Assembly (NCBI GenBank): GCA_054601695.1
Contig: BAAHQB010000298.1
Location: forward strand, 62,001-126,000
Length of the DNA stretch: 64,000 nucleotides
Source: Amorphochlora amoebiformis
Taxonomy: Eukaryota > Cercozoa > Chlorarachniophyceae
Direction: 5' to 3'
A model generated the notes under the pieces. That model was not told the origin of the DNA, made no database searches, and saw only the letters and a program-made list of their open reading frames with translations. The first letter of the stretch is position 1. Every line of letters begins with the position of its first letter. The translations under genes were made by a program, and so were the position numbers. Shown piece after piece: positions 58,629-64,000 of the stretch.

Positions 58629-59580
58629 ATGGCGCGAGGGTCGAGCCTTCGCAAACGGGGCCGCCAGAACTCCAGAAACGGAGAGGAGGAGAGTTCTGAG
58701 GTATGTATACGAACGAACTTCGAATAATTGCATTTATCCGAGGGTTTTCCCGTCCTTTTTTACACCCGAAGGTACCGAGAGTTTCGGAGGGGGGTATGGC
58801 GGGTCAATTCCGTCACTATATTTTCATATAGTTTTGGCTTCGGGCACCAGAGAACCATTCATATTACACAACCAGAGTACATGTCCTCACGGATCGTAGA
58901 CACACCCATGAGCATCTTACACGCCCAAAATATGTCACGTCATCTCAAAGCACGAAGAAGTCAAACTCTCACGAGTCGCAGATGATATGTTATGTGATTT
59001 CGATCACAGCAAAGGAGGCGAGCGGCAGGCAGGGCAGCAGCGCGGTCGTATGAGAAGCCGCAGCCTATCAACTGGCTGGCCGTCGTCGTGTTAGGGGGTC
59101 TGCTAATTGGGGGGGGTGGGACGGTTGCAGTCAAGGTTTGGCGTTCTGTGTTGTATATATGTGTATATGATTGTCTATCCGTGGATACCATGTGTCTGTA
59201 TTTGTACGTGTACAGTAATTCGTAATCACACATGTAATGTTTCTTACATGAAAATATGTAAACACAATTTACCCGTTTGGACGCAAAAAAACACATACCG
59301 GGTAAAGACTTTGTGTGAACAGTTTTAAACTTTCGAGCAGAGAGACGTGTGCATATATTTCACGTATTTACATATTTTGCCTATTTTTACATTTTTGAAT
59401 GTGATAACCAGGCGTTTCAAGGGATGATGAGATTCATGGAACCAACCTATGAAGTTCTGGATGCGGGCAATACTAAATTCTTGCAGGTAGTCTTGTTTGT
59501 AATAGCACATTTAACATGTAACACATGTAAAGCATATGTATGTTATATGTGTGTATATTTTATATGTATATACATATATG

Positions 59581-59639
<59 letters not shown>

Positions 59640-59701
59640 TATATATTATAATTTGGATGTGTCTATATAATATTTTCTAGAATGAATACGGGAGCCTTGG
59701 G

Positions 59702-59765
<64 letters not shown>

Positions 59766-60198
59766 TGTAGAATATTATATTTATATATATATATATATAT
59801 ATATTGTTAGTACAGAGATACAATAATACGGATAGCATCAGTAAACACAGCTCGATGAGTAGATACTGAAACGTTATCGTAGCCCTAATATAGACCGCTC
59901 GAGATCGATGGAGATTCTGGAGATCGTTCGGAGATCGTATCATCGCGGTAGTACGGTAGTACCCGGTGGTACCCGTCAGTACCCGGTAGTAACGGGCTTT
60001 CGTGGTACCATGACAAAGCGTGACGTCACGCCATATCATGGCGATGTCACGGCATGTCGCGCCTAATGTTACCCATCAGTACCCTCTTCGTTTGTAGTCA
60101 AGAGCAAGTACTCATTCAAGATGGAAAGTTAAAATCAGAATTCGGAAAGACTTCAATCGGACCACTGTCCACACTACCACTGCGTTAACAATATATAC

Positions 60199-60234
<36 letters not shown>

Positions 60235-60288
60235 CCATATATGAGTTTCTAATATGTCCTTAGAAGTTATGTGCTGTATTGTACATAA

Positions 60289-60362
<74 letters not shown>

Positions 60363-60544
60363 ACGTATATACACATATATATTATACATATTTATACACA
60401 TATATAATATAAATACATACATATACATATGTAACATCCAGAATGTGTTGTTCGATGGGGAGCCTTGGGTTGTATTTTGCGGGAAAAAAACACACGACGG
60501 GCGTGTTAACAATACCTATCAAGGGTGGTTCTACATAAATACAT

Positions 60545-60581
<37 letters not shown>

Positions 60582-60630
60582 ATATTATATATATACAACA
60601 AATATATATATATATGTACAAAGTATATAT

Positions 60631-60670
<40 letters not shown>

Positions 60671-60706
60671 TATATAATATATGTATACATATTTATACAA
60701 TATATA

Positions 60707-60740
<34 letters not shown>

Positions 60741-60980
60741 GTATGCGTGTGTGTGTATATACATGTATGCGCACATGTACATTATACCAATGTTGTGTAC
60801 ATACAAATATATCCATACATATATATATATATACATACAGGCATATCTACATATAAGGAGAACTTCGCTATCAGATACATATATATATATATATATATAT
60901 ATGCATATATACATGCATATCTATACGTAAGGAGAACTTCGATATCGAGTGTACAGCTGATGGACAAGCTTGCCGTTCAG

Positions 60981-61027
<47 letters not shown>

Positions 61028-61095
61028 TACTGATGGACAAGCTTGCCGTTCAGGTGCTATCAAAATACATTATACTATGTATGTTATTGTTATAT

Positions 61096-61181
<86 letters not shown>

Positions 61182-61395
61182 GTACATAAATATATAGATA
61201 ACAATATATATTATATATATATATATATATATAAATATATATATATTCAAGTATGATCGAAATACATTTTACTACATATCATTATTATACAAATTAAAAT
61301 ACATATATACATACACATATACATGTGTGTGTGTGTGTATATATTTACAAAAATACATATGTACACACATATATATATACACATATAAGAGTATA

Positions 61396-61433
<38 letters not shown>

Positions 61434-61443
61434 GGTATACATG

Positions 61444-61499
<56 letters not shown>

Positions 61500-61915
61500 A
61501 TATATATGCATATATGTGTATGTATGTATGTATATATATATAATTTATAGGCAAAAGGACGTTTCCGGGTTGGTCTATTGGACTGCTTACGACCTCTACC
61601 GAGCGGGAAGAATATGTCATATATATTACTGTTTACTTATGTCATATATTACTGTTGACTTATGTCATATATTACTGTTGACTTATGTCATATATTACTG
61701 TTGACTTATGTCATATATTACTGTTGACTTATGTCATATATTACTGTTAACTTATGTCATATATTACTGTTGGTTTATGTCATATATTACTGTTAACTTA
61801 TGTCTTTTGAAAAAAATGAAATGGGATGTCGTTTATTGGATATTTGTATGTATATGTACATGCATATATTTATAAATATAAATATATATATATATATATA
61901 TATAAAATTGAATAT

Positions 61916-61948
<33 letters not shown>

Positions 61949-62121
61949 ACATATTGATGCAAATGTATATATACATAGATATAGACATATAATATCTATA
62001 TATATGTGTAAATATATATATATATATATATATTATATATGTATATTTTATATTAATGTATGTACATAGTGTGTATATATATATATATATAAAGATGTGT
62101 GTATGTACAACATAAATATAT

Positions 62122-62152
<31 letters not shown>

Positions 62153-62571
62153 AATGTATATATATATATATATATGTATGTATATATAATGTGTATATAC
62201 ATATAATATATATATATATATATATTTTACAATAGATTCGAAAGATTTAAGCTGAAGCCCTCTTCGATATCTTCACAGATCGCGTTTTGGGTTGCCAACG
62301 GTTTATCATATACATATTAATACATGGTATATAATGCATACATATTTTATATATAATTTCATATATGTATGTATGTATGCGTTTTGGGTTGCCAACGGTT
62401 TATCATATACATATTAATACATGGTATATAATGCATACATATTTTATATATAATTTCATATATGTATGTATGTATGCGTTTTGGGTTGCCAACGGTTTAT
62501 CATATACGTATTAATACATGGTATATAATGCATACATATTTTATTTATAATTTCATATATGTATGTAGGTA

Positions 62572-62649
<78 letters not shown>

Positions 62650-62654
62650 TATAA

Positions 62655-62694
<40 letters not shown>

Positions 62695-62732
62695 TATATA
62701 TATATATATATGTATATATATTGTATGTACAA

Positions 62733-62777
<45 letters not shown>

Positions 62778-62810
62778 ATATTTATATACATATATATCGT
62801 ATCAATTTCA

Positions 62811-62844
<34 letters not shown>

Positions 62845-63566
62845 ACACATACACATTCAACACATACAAATACATCTACATATATACATATACAACATAC
62901 AAATACATGTACATATATATACATACACACAAATACACACAGGAAATAAACCAAAACTGCTCGATGCTTACAGCCTACGGTCCACAGTCGATTATGACGT
63001 TGGAAGGTTACTGTTAGGGCTATGATTATTAGGGTACAGTCAGGGTTAGCTAGCGCTAGGATCAGATTATTCGGGTTGTCTTATTCTGAGGACCATTGAC
63101 CTCAGTTAGGGCTAGGTTAGAGGGTTAGGGTTAGAGCGAGGGTTTGAGCGGGTAAGGGCTAGTATTAGAGCATGTGTATGTATAGGTAGTTACATACACA
63201 CGTGTGTGTAGAGGTGTATGCGTAGGTATTATATATATTATGTATATCATATATGTATCATATATGTATATATGTATCATGTATTTATATATCATATATA
63301 TATATATATATTTATATATAGATATATCATATATATATACACACATATATATTTATATATAGATATATCATATATATATGTATATATATATATATATATC
63401 ATATATATGTATACATATATGCCCATACACAGGTGAATGTGTTTAAATTGATTTCCATGTACAAGTATACAAGTATGCAATATACATATAGGCTAGCGAC
63501 CCGAGTGGCGTCGTTGACTGAGCTTAAGGCTACTCCAATCACGGTATATACATACATTTATATAGA

Positions 63567-63604
<38 letters not shown>

Positions 63605-63648
63605 CTTAAGGCTACTCCAATCACAGTATATACATACATTTATATAGA

Positions 63649-63684
<36 letters not shown>

Positions 63685-63723
63685 CTTAAGGCTACTCCAA
63701 TCACGGTATATACATATATTTAT

Positions 63724-63759
<36 letters not shown>

Positions 63760-63834
63760 TATGACAGAATACAAAACAACTCACGAAACGGTGCGTCGAG
63801 TCCAAACGCGGATGCGTATTAATTATTCAAAAAG
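58629..63834 (+). CDS. Single-pass membrane protein of unknown function, 5' part (runs off the window)
   Basis: Exons: 58629-58700 (ATG start), 59010-59135, 59412-59486, 60442-60504, 60932-60980, 61551-61615, 62279-62300, 62943-63006, 63492-63543 and 63768-63834. All ten are in phase, giving about 218 residues so far. Residues 1-45 are basic and Ser-rich. Residues 46-63 form a membrane anchor ([16 protein letters not shown]) continuing GGTVAVK, suggesting a type II protein with the rest in a lumen. Then come [36 protein letters not shown], a Cys pair in [37 protein letters not shown] and [20 protein letters not shown] and RGCVLIIQK look like thioredoxin-fold beta strands, but there is no CxxC, so that is only a guess. 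Introns are (TA)n and contain many exon-edge copies. The donors GTTAAC, GTTTAT and GTTACT show a tolerant 5' splice site. Confidence 0.85.
59802..60193. mobile_element. MITE-like element in an intron
   Basis: About 390 bases of unique sequence in a (TA)n intron, bounded by TATTGTTA (59802-59809) and its reverse complement TAACAATA (60186-60193). The interior has repeated GTAGTACCCGG words and a perfect palindrome GCGTGACGTCACGC near 60019. There is no transposase frame. TA target duplications cannot be judged because the flanks are TA repeats. Confidence 0.45.
60862..61056 (+). repeat. Exon-edge copies around exon 60932-60980
   Basis: The exon start (AAGGAGAACTTCGATATC) has an upstream relative at 60857-60880. 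The exon end (CTGATGGACAAGCTTGCCGT, TCAGGT) is repeated perfectly at 61027-61052. One exon has thus been copied from both edges, in both directions. Confidence 0.85.
61616..61802 (+). repeat. 23-base minisatellite starting at a donor site
   Basis: About eight tandem copies of GTCATATATTACTGTTGACT plus TAT, varied to TTAACTTAT and TTGGTTTAT. The first copy begins exactly at the GTCATA donor of exon 61551-61615, so the array is a repeated run of intron starts, each with a potential GT donor. Confidence 0.9.
62282..62572 (+). repeat. Three tandem 97-base copies of an exon end plus intron start
   Basis: GCGTTTTGGGTTGCCAACGG, then TTATCATATACATATTAATA and on to GTATGTATGTAT, begins at 62282, 62379 and 62476. 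Only the first has the TTCACAG acceptor and so forms exon 62279-62300. Confidence 0.92.
63007..63170 (+). repeat. Degenerate TTAGGG array with the 44-base element
   Basis: The intron after exon 62943-63006 begins GTTACTGTTAGGGC and carries scattered TTAGGG units. At about 63059-63105 it has GGATCAGATTATTCGGG and CTGAGGACCATTGACCTC, a third copy of the element seen at 28.3 and 37.1 kb. Confidence 0.85.
63521..63720 (+). repeat. Three ~80-base copies of an exon donor edge
   Basis: GCTTAAGGCTACTCCAATCA plus CRGTATATACATA recurs at about 63522, 63603 and 63684. The first is the end of exon 63492-63543. The second copy now has ATATAG in front of it, so it could serve as a complete small exon. Confidence 0.9.
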
Positions 63835-64000
63835 GTATATACACTTATATGTGCATATCCTTATGTTTATATATATGTATATATACATGTATACATAAAT
63901 ATATATATATATATATGTATGTGTGTGTATGTACGGTGCGTCGAGTCCAGATGCGTATTAATTATTCAAAAAGGTATATACACACTTATATGTGCATATC
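63789..64000 (+). repeat. Duplicate of the end of exon 63768-63834
   Basis: ACGGTGCGTCGAGTCCAAAC is followed in the exon by GCGGATGCGTATTAATTATT. At 63933-63974 the same sequence returns with an internal deletion of six bases, again with the donor GTATATACAC. Confidence 0.88.

Overview
This window is nuclear DNA from a eukaryote, most likely a unicellular protist or alga. Three things point that way: GT-AG introns throughout, many interstitial arrays of the six-base TTAGGG telomere unit (both orientations), and introns and spacers made almost wholly of (TA)n with long (GA)n/(CT)n tracts. Coding DNA occurs as islands, often only 30-150 bases long. I assembled genes by hand by linking islands whose splice sites and reading phases agree. 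Species cannot be fixed from the sequence. A plant-type peroxisomal multifunctional protein and a TPR protein with a layout like plastid FLU-type proteins would suit an alga, but that is inference.

Layout. (1) 0.2-9.5 kb: fragments of a minus-strand many-exon gene with beta-strand-rich, Thr/Ser/Val-rich peptides. Only short runs of exons can be linked with confidence. (2) 10.2-12.0 kb: a non-repetitive island between that gene and the next, probably regulatory, with unresolved open frames. (3) 12262-19261, plus: a ten-exon gene for a protein of about 197 residues with a membrane anchor, a coiled coil and TPR-like helices. Its last codons appear to be read out of a TA microsatellite. (4) 21742-22070, minus: a complete two-exon gene for a 72-residue single-pass membrane protein. 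(5) About 22.8-50.6 kb, plus: a very fragmented gene of about 45 recognised micro-exons with an IQ motif and a stop codon at 50642-50644. Function is unknown, and it could be more than one gene. (6) 52042-58183, minus: a complete 13-exon gene for an enoyl-CoA hydratase / 3-hydroxyacyl-CoA dehydrogenase of the peroxisomal MFP2 type (730 residues). (7) 58629 to the window end, plus: the first ten exons of a single-pass membrane protein of unknown function, divergent from MFP2 across a 445-base shared promoter region.

The most striking theme is the relation between exons and microsatellites. Introns commonly begin GTATATA and end ATATATAG, so the TA repeat supplies both splice sites. At more than a dozen places a 25-60 base piece containing an exon edge plus its splice site has been copied once to six times inside the neighbouring TA tract. 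Copies range from identical to badly decayed, and the best-preserved copies tend to lie next to the working exon. The TA-rich introns seem to act as a machine for copying exon borders and so for making cryptic splice sites. The genes do not form an obvious pathway.
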